Assembly (NCBI GenBank): GCA_016234425.1
Contig: JACRCA010000411.1
Span: forward strand, 1 to 15,936
From: Deltaproteobacteria bacterium
Lineage (GTDB): Bacteria > Desulfobacterota > SM23-61
Direction of reading: 5' to 3'
Length of the DNA stretch: 15,936 bases
The position numbers and the translations under genes were made by a program. How positions within the stretch are numbered: the first letter of the stretch is position 1; each line of letters opens with the position of its first letter. The notes below the pieces were generated by a model. That model saw nothing but the letters and a program-made list of their open reading frames with translations, was not told the origin of the DNA and did not search any database. Positions 1-6,903 of this stretch are shown one piece after another.

Positions 1-2
1 AA

Positions 3-1136
3 CCCGGGAAAGTGAGATTGACCGTTTCTGGTTCTGGAGTCCATATCGTGCGAATCACCATCCCTCTTATGCCCAAAGGCGAATTGAAAGAAGCTCTCCG
101 CTGGGAGATCAAAGGCCATCTCCCCGTCTCCATCGAATCTGTCCAGACCGATTTCCATATCCTCCATGAGTTTGTGGAAAAGGGCGTGAAGAAATTGGAA
201 GTAATTGCTGTAGCTTGTCCCCATCACCTGATCGACCGAGTCCTCTCCATAGCCAAAGGAGCTGGGCTGAAACCTACGCATCTCGATATTGGGGCGTTTG
301 CCTTCTGGAATGTCCTGCTGGCTTTTGATGGGCTGGGAAAAGAGGAGGTGGTCGCTTTGGTTGACCTGGGGGCGGAAAAAACCGGCGTTCACCTTTTCAA
401 AGATGGAATTTTACAATTTAGCCGGGAGATAACCCCAGCGGGAGCGGATATTACCCGGGCCATTATGGAGGGAATCGAATCTGAAGAAGAGCCCTATCTC
501 CTTTATCAGCGGGCAGAGAAAATAAAAGAAGAGATGGGAATCCCTGACAAGGCTTTCCAGGAAAGGATAGATAATAAAACAATCAATTTGTCGAAGATAC
601 CTTTTTTCGTCAGGCCTGTTCTGGAAAGACTGGCAGCAGAGATCAAACGCTCCCTCGACTACTACAGAAACCAGTTTCATGTGGAGCGAATTGATCGGCT
701 CCTTCTGACTGGCGGAGGGGCCAATTTAAAGAATATAACTGCCTATTTGGCAGATGAACTTCGCTTGCCGGTGGAGGAATTCTGCCCCTTTCGGGACCTT
801 CTCTATGACCCAAAGAAGATGGATGAACAGGCTGTGCAGAATTTGGATCCGATGAGTCCAATGCTCACGATCGCCACAGGGGTGGCCCTCCCGGCGCTTA
901 AAAGAATCGAACTCCTGCCGGCCAAAGAACCTCTTTGGTCCAGGCTGCGAATGGATAAATGGGTCCCCGTCGTGTCTCCTCTGATAACCCTGCTGGTCTT
1001 TTCCTGGATCTTCTGGGATATGAATACACGAGAGGCCGCCATCAGGAAAGAACGTGATGTAAAGGTAGAGAAGGTCAAGACCCTCGAAATGCTCCAGTCA
1101 AAGTTGAAATTATTAAAGCAAAAGAGATCCAGATGA
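3..1136 (+). CDS. pilM: PilM/MshI-like actin-fold protein fused to PilN N-terminus (5' partial)
   Basis: Cytoplasmic actin-like ATP-binding component of the type IV pilus inner-membrane complex. The frame is open to the left edge (first full codon at 3). The usual PilM start with its first nucleotide-binding motif is missing, so the true start lies upstream; the GTG at 12 is internal. Numbered from that GTG, VDLGAEKTGV (from residue 117) and LLTGGGAN (TGGG from 233) match the phosphate- and adenosine-binding segments of the family. After the actin fold comes IELLP (residues 299-303, nt 906-920), which resembles the INLLP tail of PilN that docks onto PilM. A membrane segment (about 317-337) and a charged coiled-coil stretch follow, ending at TGA 1134-1136. 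PilM alone has no membrane segment, so this looks like PilM joined to the cytoplasmic tail and anchor of PilN, as in GspL of type II secretion. The stop overlaps the next start by 4 bp. Confidence 0.88.
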   Translation, partial: PGKVRLTVSGSGVHIVRITIPLMPKGELKEALRWEIKGHLPVSIESVQTDFHILHEFVEKGVKKLEVIAVACPHHLIDRVLSIAKGAGLKPTHLDIGAFAFWNVLLAFDGLGKEEVVALVDLGAEKTGVHLFKDGILQFSREITPAGADITRAIMEGIESEEEPYLLYQRAEKIKEEMGIPDKAFQERIDNKTINLSKIPFFVRPVLERLAAEIKRSLDYYRNQFHVERIDRLLLTGGGANLKNITAYLADELRLPVEEFCPFRDLLYDPKKMDEQAVQNLDPMSPMLTIATGVALPALKRIELLPAKEPLWSRLRMDKWVPVVSPLITLLVFSWIFWDMNTREAAIRKERDVKVEKVKTLEMLQSKLKLLKQKRSR

Positions 1137-1516
1137 AACAGGATCTCTCCCTTTTCCCCTCCTCAATAATCGTCTCTCTCCCCTTTCCAGAAGTATTGGA
1201 TGCGGTCAGCGACATCGTGCCAGAGAATGTCACCTTGACCCTTCTTTCCGTTCAACCCAAAGCCAAACCCTCAAAAGGGGGATCAGCAGACAACGAGAGA
1301 GGGGAGCTCAAGATCACCGGACTTGCTTTTGGGAGTGATTGGCAATGCCTCACGGCGCTGGCCCAGATCATCGAGCGTCTGGAGAAATCCCCTCTTTTCA
1401 AAAACGCCAAACTGGTGTCAGCGGTGGAAAATAAATTGTACAATCGGCCCGCAGCTACGTTTGAGATCCTCTGCGACATTGGCCTGAATAACCAGAAAAG
1501 AGAGGAAAAACCATAA
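1133..1516 (+). CDS. pilN: PilN-like periplasmic domain (anchor encoded in the preceding frame)
   Basis: Small 127-residue protein resembling only the periplasmic ferredoxin-like domain of PilN: a stretch VLDAVSDIVPENVTLTLLSV, then GELKITGLAFGS, an amphipathic helix with IERLEKSPLFKNAKLVS, and a closing FEIL strand. It has no signal peptide or membrane segment, so as a separate protein it would stay in the cytoplasm. The preceding gene ends with a PilN-like anchor and coiled coil. The ATG shares ATGA with the upstream stop, giving translational coupling, and the frame is also open upstream to about 1058. It may be the C-terminal half of a PilN split from its anchor by a one-base frame change (biological, programmed or a sequence error). 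Its place before pilO supports the PilN assignment; domain similarity was judged by eye. Confidence 0.7.
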   Translation: MKQDLSLFPSSIIVSLPFPEVLDAVSDIVPENVTLTLLSVQPKAKPSKGGSADNERGELKITGLAFGSDWQCLTALAQIIERLEKSPLFKNAKLVSAVENKLYNRPAATFEILCDIGLNNQKREEKP

Positions 1517-1519
1517 TCC

Positions 1520-2086
1520 ATGGCGATAAAAAAGAGAGAAAAGATATTGATTCTTTTTGTGGGTATAGCTATCGCCATTTGGGCTTTTGATCGATTCTAT
1601 TATGTTCCGCAGAAGAGAAAAATCATGGAGTTGGAAGAGCAGGTCAGGGCCGCCGACCTCAAGTTGAACGAGTTATTCATGTATACCAAAGGGGTAGAGA
1701 GTGCGGAGGCAGAGGTCTCCCGTTTGGAAAAGGAACTGCAGGGATTCAAGAAGCGGACGCTGGGGGGGGAAGAATTCAGAGCCTTCTTAAGGCACTTGGC
1801 CAAGGACAGCGATCGCCTGCAGATGAAAATTGTCTCCCTCTCCCCCCAGGAAGAGAAAAGTTCTCCCCCGGAGGGGAAGAAAGTAAATTCTGCTGTCCAA
1901 TATAAGAGGGTCACTGTCCAGATGGTCCTCTCCTCAACCTTTTCCGCACTGGGTGCTTATTTGAGAGGGATTGAAGAACTCCCCTTTCTGGTCACACTGG
2001 AAAGCCTCCAGGTGGAGAGGAACGAAAAGATTTTGCCCTTTTTAATAGTAACGATGGGATTAAGTGTTCACATCATTTATCTATGA
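1520..2086 (+). CDS. pilO: PilO/MshJ-like inner-membrane alignment protein
   Basis: Bitopic inner-membrane protein that pairs with PilN and holds the lipoprotein PilP, linking the motor side to the secretin. The 188-residue product has a short basic cytoplasmic tail, one membrane helix (about residues 9-25), a heptad-rich coiled coil (about 35-80), and a ferredoxin-like periplasmic domain. The domain contains VTVQMVLSSTFSALGAYLRG and ends with the beta strand FLIVTMGLSVHII. Length and layout fit PilO/MshJ. The ATG lies 3 bp after the upstream stop, so it is in the same operon. Identity rests on topology and gene order, because PilO sequences are poorly conserved. Confidence 0.82.
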   Translation: MAIKKREKILILFVGIAIAIWAFDRFYYVPQKRKIMELEEQVRAADLKLNELFMYTKGVESAEAEVSRLEKELQGFKKRTLGGEEFRAFLRHLAKDSDRLQMKIVSLSPQEEKSSPPEGKKVNSAVQYKRVTVQMVLSSTFSALGAYLRGIEELPFLVTLESLQVERNEKILPFLIVTMGLSVHIIYL

Positions 2087-2115
2087 TCGAATGAGGGATT
2101 GATGGAGGGATCGAG

Positions 2116-2547
2116 GTGAGACGATACCGAGAAATCATTTTGGTTTTAACCCTTATCCTCTTTTCCATTTTTTTGAGCATAACCCTTGTTGAACCATTGG
2201 TAGCTTATGGGCAAGCCAAAGGGAAAAATCCATTCTTCCTCCCTCCGGGAGTCTATCTCCTCTCTAAGAAGGGTGGGCCCTTGGTGAAAAAAGAGAAGGC
2301 CCCAAAATTGGAAACAAAACTTCCTGAGCATCCTCCCGCTCCCTGGAAGGTCAAAGCCATTTTGATCAGCGAGCACATTCGCCTGGTCTCGATTGGCCAA
2401 CAGATTGTCGCCATAGGGGATGCGATCAATGATGAGAGAATATTGGAAATCGAACCTGACCGGGTGATTTTAGGAAAGGGCGATAAAAGAAGAACCCTTT
2501 TTCTACCCCAGATTCCTCTTCTACTGACGGTGGAGAAGGAAAAATGA
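2116..2547 (+). CDS. pilP: PilP/MshK-like pilus assembly protein
   Basis: Periplasmic linker between the PilN/PilO pair and the outer-membrane secretin. The GTG start follows a good ribosome site (GGAGGGA, 2104-2110). The 143-residue product has a hydrophobic N-terminal segment (about 8-27) that would anchor or export it, and a KNPFFLP motif equivalent to the RDPF/NPF element of PilP and GspC. A Pro/Lys-rich linker leads to a small beta domain with KVKAILISEHIRLVSIG and the GDAINDERILEIEPDRVIL pattern typical of the PilP/GspC homology region. There is no lipobox cysteine, unlike classic PilP lipoproteins but as in MshK/GspC-like proteins. It is followed directly by an element with inverted-repeat ends rather than by the secretin gene. 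Confidence 0.78.
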   Translation: MRRYREIILVLTLILFSIFLSITLVEPLVAYGQAKGKNPFFLPPGVYLLSKKGGPLVKKEKAPKLETKLPEHPPAPWKVKAILISEHIRLVSIGQQIVAIGDAINDERILEIEPDRVILGKGDKRRTLFLPQIPLLLTVEKEK

Positions 2548-2822
2548 AACCACAGAGACCACAGAGAGATACTCTGTGTTCTCCAAAAGAGTCATCCTTA
2601 AAAAAGATAAACGAGAAAATCATATTCCGTAATCTCGATGTTTGTTCCACATTGCGAAATATAACGAAAGTAGGTGCTGAGTCATTTACGGGGCTTGGAT
2701 AAAAAAGTGGATTTGTTGGTCAATTTCACCATAGTTCGGTTAAGAGAAGGGATAAGGGCGTTAATCATTTGGAGGGCACAGATGGGAGGAAAAATTAATG
2801 ATTTCTCTGAGGCCTCTGTGGT
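2548..2822. repeat. Intergenic element with CACAGAG-type inverted-repeat ends (copy 1)
   Basis: Fills almost all the space between pilP and the secretin. The left end (2548-2566) and the reverse complement of the right end (2804-2822) match at 17 of 19 positions (AACCACAGAG-type sequence). The left end is two exact 9-bp copies of ACCACAGAG (2549-2557, 2558-2566). It runs into a perfect 7-bp hairpin, CACAGAG/CTCTGTG (2560-2566 and 2572-2578, 5-nt loop). The interior has no long open frame. A related element occurs at 14645-14812. It looks like a small non-coding dispersed element; whether it is mobile cannot be told from this window. Confidence 0.7.
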
Positions 2823-2861
2823 TAATTTTTGACAATTCGAGGAATAAAAAGGAGAGGTAAA

Positions 2862-4508
2862 ATGAAAACGAAGATCTTCTTTATATGCTTTCTTATTTCA
2901 TTATTGGCCATGGGTTGCGCCACGGCCCCAAAGAAGGAGCAGGCGAAGTTACCTTCTCAAATCATTCAATCTCCCAACCCCCAGCCTCGTCCGGAAGAGA
3001 AATTGAAGGACCTGGTAGTTCCGCAAAGGGAAGGAGCCAAAAAGGTCCCAGAAAGGCTTTACTCCTTCTTTTCCAGGGAGGCAAACATCCAGGATGTCCT
3101 TCTGGCTTTCTCCAGGGAGAGCGAACTCAACATCGTTATCGAGCCGGAACTTAACGGTAAGGTGACCATCGATTTGAAGCGGGTGACTTTGAAAGAGGCC
3201 CTCGAAGCCATTCTTTCTCCCCTGGGATGGACCTATATCAGCGATGGAAAATTTATCAAAGTATCAAGGCCGCAAACGGAAACCCGCCTCTTCACGTTAA
3301 ATTATATCGCCACTAAAAGGACGGGGAAAAGGGAAGTCTACGCCAGCACCGGAGGGGGTTTGCAAACTGGTGTCCTTCCCGGGCAACAGACCACCGCCAA
3401 TCTCGGTAGTACCCGCACGGGATATAGCGACCTCGTCAGTGTGGATGAAATGGACCTGTGGAAGGAAATTCAAAACGGATTGGAGGCCATCATTTTTGGA
3501 TCGGGCGAAGAGAAGGGTAAAGAGGTTGCTTCCGAGAGCGGAAAAACCTGGACGAGAGTGGATCAGAAGGGGAAGAAACTGATCATCAATAAATCGACCG
3601 GGGTGATCTGGGTGACCGATTATCCTGTGAATCTGAATAAGGTCGCTTCCTTCCTCGAGACCATTGAAGGAAGCTCTCAAAGACAGGTAACCATTCAGGC
3701 AAAGATCGTAGAAGTCATCCTCTCCGATGAGTTCAAGGCGGGGATTAACTGGAAGGTGATCCAGGGTCTCCCCCGTTCCATCAACTTGGCCTGGGGCCTC
3801 ACGGACCAGGCAGGGACGACGGGATTCCCTGGCGGGACTGTTGGTCTTACTGGCGGGACTGGGGCGGGAACGATCGCCACTCCAGGAACCTTTAAAGTCA
3901 ATCCTTTTGGGGGTGTCTTCGCGCTTGGAGCGGCGGGGGCAGAGGTGGCTCTTTCAGACATCGTTCAGGCGATCTCCGAGCAGGGGGAGGTAAAGGTTCT
4001 CTCCAGCCCCACGATCTCCACCCTCAACAATCAGAAGGCTATTATCCGGGTGGGGAATCAGGATGTTTTTTTCATAACCGGGGCCGTAGCTACTCAGACT
4101 ACGGTGACCCAGACCATCCAGCCCATGACGATCGATATTGGAATCATCCTGGATGTGACTCCCCAGATCGCTGAAGATGGAACCATCATCATGAACATCC
4201 ACCCGAGTATCACTGAAAAGACAGGGGAGAAGGCCACTCCAGATGGGAGAACGACCTTTCCCCTCCTGAGCGTGCGGGAGACGGATACAACGGTTAGGGT
4301 AGGGGATGGCCAGACGATCATCATCGCCGGCCTGATGCAGGAGAAGAAAGAGCAGACTCTCATCGGAATCCCTGGTTTGAAATCGATTCCTCTGCTGGGA
4401 GCGTTGTTCCGCCACAAGGCGGAAAAGAAAAGAAATTCAGAGTTGGTGATCATGATTACTCCGACCCTCCAGGTGGGGAAAAGATTGGAAGATTTAACGC
4501 AGAGGTAG
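2862..4508 (+). CDS. mshL: MshL/PilQ-type outer-membrane secretin (lipoprotein)
   Basis: Forms the outer-membrane channel through which the pilus passes. The ATG at 2862 is chosen over an in-frame TTG at 2829: it has a strong ribosome site (AAGGAGAGG) and begins a lipoprotein signal peptide with Cys19 after LLAMG. The 548-residue product fits MshL. It contains an STN/N0-type domain (about 68-140, with NIVIEPELNGKVTIDLKRV), a second periplasmic region, and a Gly/Thr-rich insertion (about 318-343). The C-terminal secretin barrel (about 365-540) has VKVLSSPTISTLNNQKA, VRVGDGQTIIIAGLM and the signature IGIPGLKSIPLLGALFR, ending in ELVIMITPTL. The TAG stop is at the family's natural end. An intergenic repeat upstream separates it from pilP, so it may have its own promoter. 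Confidence 0.93.
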   Translation: MKTKIFFICFLISLLAMGCATAPKKEQAKLPSQIIQSPNPQPRPEEKLKDLVVPQREGAKKVPERLYSFFSREANIQDVLLAFSRESELNIVIEPELNGKVTIDLKRVTLKEALEAILSPLGWTYISDGKFIKVSRPQTETRLFTLNYIATKRTGKREVYASTGGGLQTGVLPGQQTTANLGSTRTGYSDLVSVDEMDLWKEIQNGLEAIIFGSGEEKGKEVASESGKTWTRVDQKGKKLIINKSTGVIWVTDYPVNLNKVASFLETIEGSSQRQVTIQAKIVEVILSDEFKAGINWKVIQGLPRSINLAWGLTDQAGTTGFPGGTVGLTGGTGAGTIATPGTFKVNPFGGVFALGAAGAEVALSDIVQAISEQGEVKVLSSPTISTLNNQKAIIRVGNQDVFFITGAVATQTTVTQTIQPMTIDIGIILDVTPQIAEDGTIIMNIHPSITEKTGEKATPDGRTTFPLLSVRETDTTVRVGDGQTIIIAGLMQEKKEQTLIGIPGLKSIPLLGALFRHKAEKKRNSELVIMITPTLQVGKRLEDLTQR

Positions 4509-4520
4509 TGCATTTTTTTT

Positions 4521-4610
4521 TGGCCTGCAGCCAAAGTCCCGCCGAAGGCGGGATTGCAGAATGAGGCGGTGGTTCTTTTTCTGCGGCGCTCACCCCTTGG
4601 CCGCAGGCCA
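4521..4610. repeat. Nested palindromic intergenic repeat between secretin and mshM
   Basis: A 12-bp inverted repeat (4521-4532 with 4599-4610, one mismatch, TGGCCTGCAGCC type) encloses a perfect 7-bp hairpin TCCCGCC-GAA-GGCGGGA (4537-4553). The poly-T run at 4513-4521 precedes the hairpin instead of following it, so it does not read as an intrinsic terminator on the + strand. It resembles REP-type intergenic palindromes. Confidence 0.55.
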
Positions 4611-4656
4611 TTAAAGGTTTGTATTTTCGAAATAATTCTTATTGAAAGGGAGTCCT

Positions 4657-5730
4657 GTGTATGAACAATTCTATGGCTTAAGGGAGAAACCCTTTGCTCT
4701 CACTCCCGACCCTCAGTATCTCTATCCCAGTAAGGGGCATCGGACAGCCATCGATTCCCTTCTGTATGGAATCTACCACCGGGCAGGTTTCATGATCCTT
4801 ACCGGGGATATCGGGACCGGAAAGACGACCATCTGCCGGGCCATTTTGGAAAAATTAGACAAAAACGTGAAGACCGCGGTCATCTTTAACTCCTTCCTCG
4901 CCAAAGGGGAACTATTAAAATCGATTCTCCAGGATTTGGGGTGCGCCTCTAAGGCGAGATCAAACAAAGAACGGATTGATGCCTTAAACAGTTTTCTGCT
5001 GCAGCAATTGTCCCAGGGTAAAAATGTTGCTCTGATCATTGATGAGGCGCAAAACTTATCCATTCCCGTCCTGGAGCAGATCCGCATGCTCTCCAATTTA
5101 GAGACGGAAAAGGAGAAGATGCTCCAGATCGTTCTATTTGGCCAGATGGAGTTGGAGCAAAAGCTGCCATCCCCCGAATTGAAGCAATTGAACCAGCGGG
5201 TGGCTATTCGCCTTCGCCTTCTGCCTCTCACCCGAACGGAAACGGAGAGCTATATCCATCAACGTTTAACCATCGCGGGCGCCCGGGGGAACATCACCTT
5301 TTCCAGATCTGCCCTCCAAGAAATCTACGAATTTTCCAGTGGGATCCCCAGGTTGATTAACCTTATTTGCGATCGAGTTCTTCTCGCAGGTTTCATCGAC
5401 CAGACCTACCGTATTCGTAAGAAAATTGTTGAGAAAGCCAAGAGGAGCCTTTTGGGAGAGGAAACGGGAGTCAAGTTTTTTACGCCTTTGCGGATCGCCC
5501 TCCTTACGGTCTTCTTCCTCCTCTCGGGCGGCATGATTCTTTGGCAGCAGGACTATTTCCCCTCTTGGCCAAGTGAAAAAAATTTTATTTTCGAGAAGAT
5601 GGAAGGAATCTATCATCAAATTTTGGGCGCTCCTCATTTACCTGTCTCGAAAATCCCCTCAGATAAAGGAGGGGTGAAAAGTTCCCCACAGGCCAAGGAG
5701 CCGGCGAAGGATTTATCTGGAGTTCTATAA
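4657..5730 (+). CDS. mshM: MshM/ExeA-type AAA+ ATPase
   Basis: Membrane-bound ATPase of the ExeA/MshM family. Relatives help place or assemble secretins across the peptidoglycan; MshM's exact role is less clear. The GTG at 4657 is preferred because it follows AAAGGGAG at 5 bp and gives the family's usual start MYEQFYGLREKPF; a TTG at 4642 adds five atypical residues. The 357-residue product has Walker A GDIGTGKT (50-57), Walker B VALIIDEAQ (D129, E130), the sensor-like LFGQMELEQKL, and the LNQRVAIRLRLLPL and SGIPRLINLICDR motifs typical of this family. A single membrane helix (about 280-297) and a short tail follow. No C-terminal peptidoglycan-binding domain is seen, as in MshM and unlike full-length ExeA. 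Confidence 0.92.
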   Translation: MYEQFYGLREKPFALTPDPQYLYPSKGHRTAIDSLLYGIYHRAGFMILTGDIGTGKTTICRAILEKLDKNVKTAVIFNSFLAKGELLKSILQDLGCASKARSNKERIDALNSFLLQQLSQGKNVALIIDEAQNLSIPVLEQIRMLSNLETEKEKMLQIVLFGQMELEQKLPSPELKQLNQRVAIRLRLLPLTRTETESYIHQRLTIAGARGNITFSRSALQEIYEFSSGIPRLINLICDRVLLAGFIDQTYRIRKKIVEKAKRSLLGEETGVKFFTPLRIALLTVFFLLSGGMILWQQDYFPSWPSEKNFIFEKMEGIYHQILGAPHLPVSKIPSDKGGVKSSPQAKEPAKDLSGVL

Positions 5731-5745
5731 GGAGGAAGGTATTTC

Positions 5746-6891
5746 GTGAGCCTGATCATGGAGGCCATCAAGAAGGCGCAAAAGCTCCGGCTGAAGGAGT
5801 TGAAAAAAATGCCTTTCCTTATAGAACCTATTGCCAGAGAGGAAAAAAGGCGTTCAGAGGAGAAATATTTTGGGATTTTAACGATCGCTGGATTGGGAAT
5901 TCTTCTTTTCGTTTCCTTTTGGGCAAGCCACTCCTTGTCTCTTTTGCCTTCCCCGCAGGAACAAAAAGCTGTTTCTGTCGAGAGAACAGAGGCTCCTGGA
6001 TCTACAGAGACAAAAAGAGAGGTTCAGGAACCTCGCCAGAAAGAAATTCCCCCTCTGCAAATTGAAGATCCTCTGCCGACGACAAAACCATCCATAAACG
6101 TGATGAAAGAGGAACCGGCGAGCAAGAAAAGGGCCAAAGAAAAGAAGAAAATGACGGGAAAATCCAAATTCCCTTCGGCAACCATTCCTGTTCCGGGTCA
6201 ATCTTCCCCAAGGATGTCTCCCGGGCCTCCGAAGGCAGAGGTTGTCTCCAAACCTTTGAGGGTGGAACTGAAAAGTGAAAAAGCAGGCACCTTGACTTCG
6301 GAAATCCTAAGCCATTTCAACTTGGGCGTTTCCTCCTATCAGCAACGAGAGATTTCTAAGGCCATTCAAGCCTACAAAAAGGTGATTGAATTAGAGCCTA
6401 ATTATGTAGAGGCCTATAACAATCTCGGGATCATCTATCAGGAGATAGGCGATTTTGCCAAGGCCCTGGAGGCCTATCAAAAGTCCATCGCCATCAACCC
6501 GCGATACGAGAAAGGCCATAACAACTTGGGAATTCTCCTCTACCTCATGGATCGTCATGAGGAATCAATGGCAGCTTTTCAAAAGGCCCTGGCCATCAAT
6601 TCCCAAAACCTCGAAAGTCACATCAACCTGGGAATCCTCTTTAAAAAAAGAGGGCAAATGGAGAAGGCCATCGAATGTTACCAGAAAGCTCTGGTCATCA
6701 ACCCCCTCTATGGAGAAGCCCATTACAACATCGGCCTGCTTTATGAACAGTTAGAAAATTCTGAGTTGGCCATCGGCCATTATCAAAGATTCATCCAGCT
6801 TTCCTCAAAAACCTATCCAGATTTGGTCAGGAAAGTCCAGCGGCATTTGGATTATCTGATGAAGGTGAAAAGGGATAAAAGCAAACCATGA
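5746..6891 (+). CDS. mshN: MshN-like TPR protein, membrane-anchored
   Basis: Bitopic protein with tetratricopeptide repeats, probably a scaffold for pilus assembly in the periplasm. The GTG start has an excellent ribosome site (AAGGAGGAAGG, 5729-5739). The N-terminus MSLIMEAIKKAQKLR is the short amphipathic motif common to MshN/GspB-like proteins. A membrane helix (about 43-62) follows, then a Lys/Pro/Glu-rich linker to about residue 185. Five TPR units span about 189-360; units 2 to 4 are clearest, with NNLGIIY, NNLGILL and INLGILF helix starts and closing INP/INS turns. 381 residues fits MshN. It lies 15 bp after mshM and 12 bp before mshE, so it is co-transcribed. Only the TPR fold and context are firm; its partner is unknown. 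Confidence 0.87.
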   Translation: MSLIMEAIKKAQKLRLKELKKMPFLIEPIAREEKRRSEEKYFGILTIAGLGILLFVSFWASHSLSLLPSPQEQKAVSVERTEAPGSTETKREVQEPRQKEIPPLQIEDPLPTTKPSINVMKEEPASKKRAKEKKKMTGKSKFPSATIPVPGQSSPRMSPGPPKAEVVSKPLRVELKSEKAGTLTSEILSHFNLGVSSYQQREISKAIQAYKKVIELEPNYVEAYNNLGIIYQEIGDFAKALEAYQKSIAINPRYEKGHNNLGILLYLMDRHEESMAAFQKALAINSQNLESHINLGILFKKRGQMEKAIECYQKALVINPLYGEAHYNIGLLYEQLENSELAIGHYQRFIQLSSKTYPDLVRKVQRHLDYLMKVKRDKSKP

Positions 6892-6903
6892 AAGGTGTTT
6901 GGG

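Noticed and set aside
2549..2578. CRISPR-like repeats (ACCACAGAG twice)
   Set aside because: Only two adjacent 9-bp units without spacers; they form the end of an inverted-repeat element.
2829..2861. TTG at 2829 as the secretin start
   Set aside because: It overlaps the end of the repeat region, has no ribosome site and would place a basic stretch before the lipoprotein signal peptide; ATG 2862 has a strong site.
3954..4534. Long minus-strand open frames opposite the secretin gene
   Set aside because: They are antisense to a clear secretin domain, have no ribosome sites and give peptides without recognisable domains.
4642..4656. TTG at 4642 as the mshM start
   Set aside because: The GTG at 4657 has a well-spaced AAAGGGAG and gives the family's normal N-terminus.
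4506..4662. Recoded TAG at the end of the secretin, since the frame stays open for about 50 codons
   Set aside because: The protein already ends at the family's natural C-terminus and the downstream peptide comes from intergenic palindromes.
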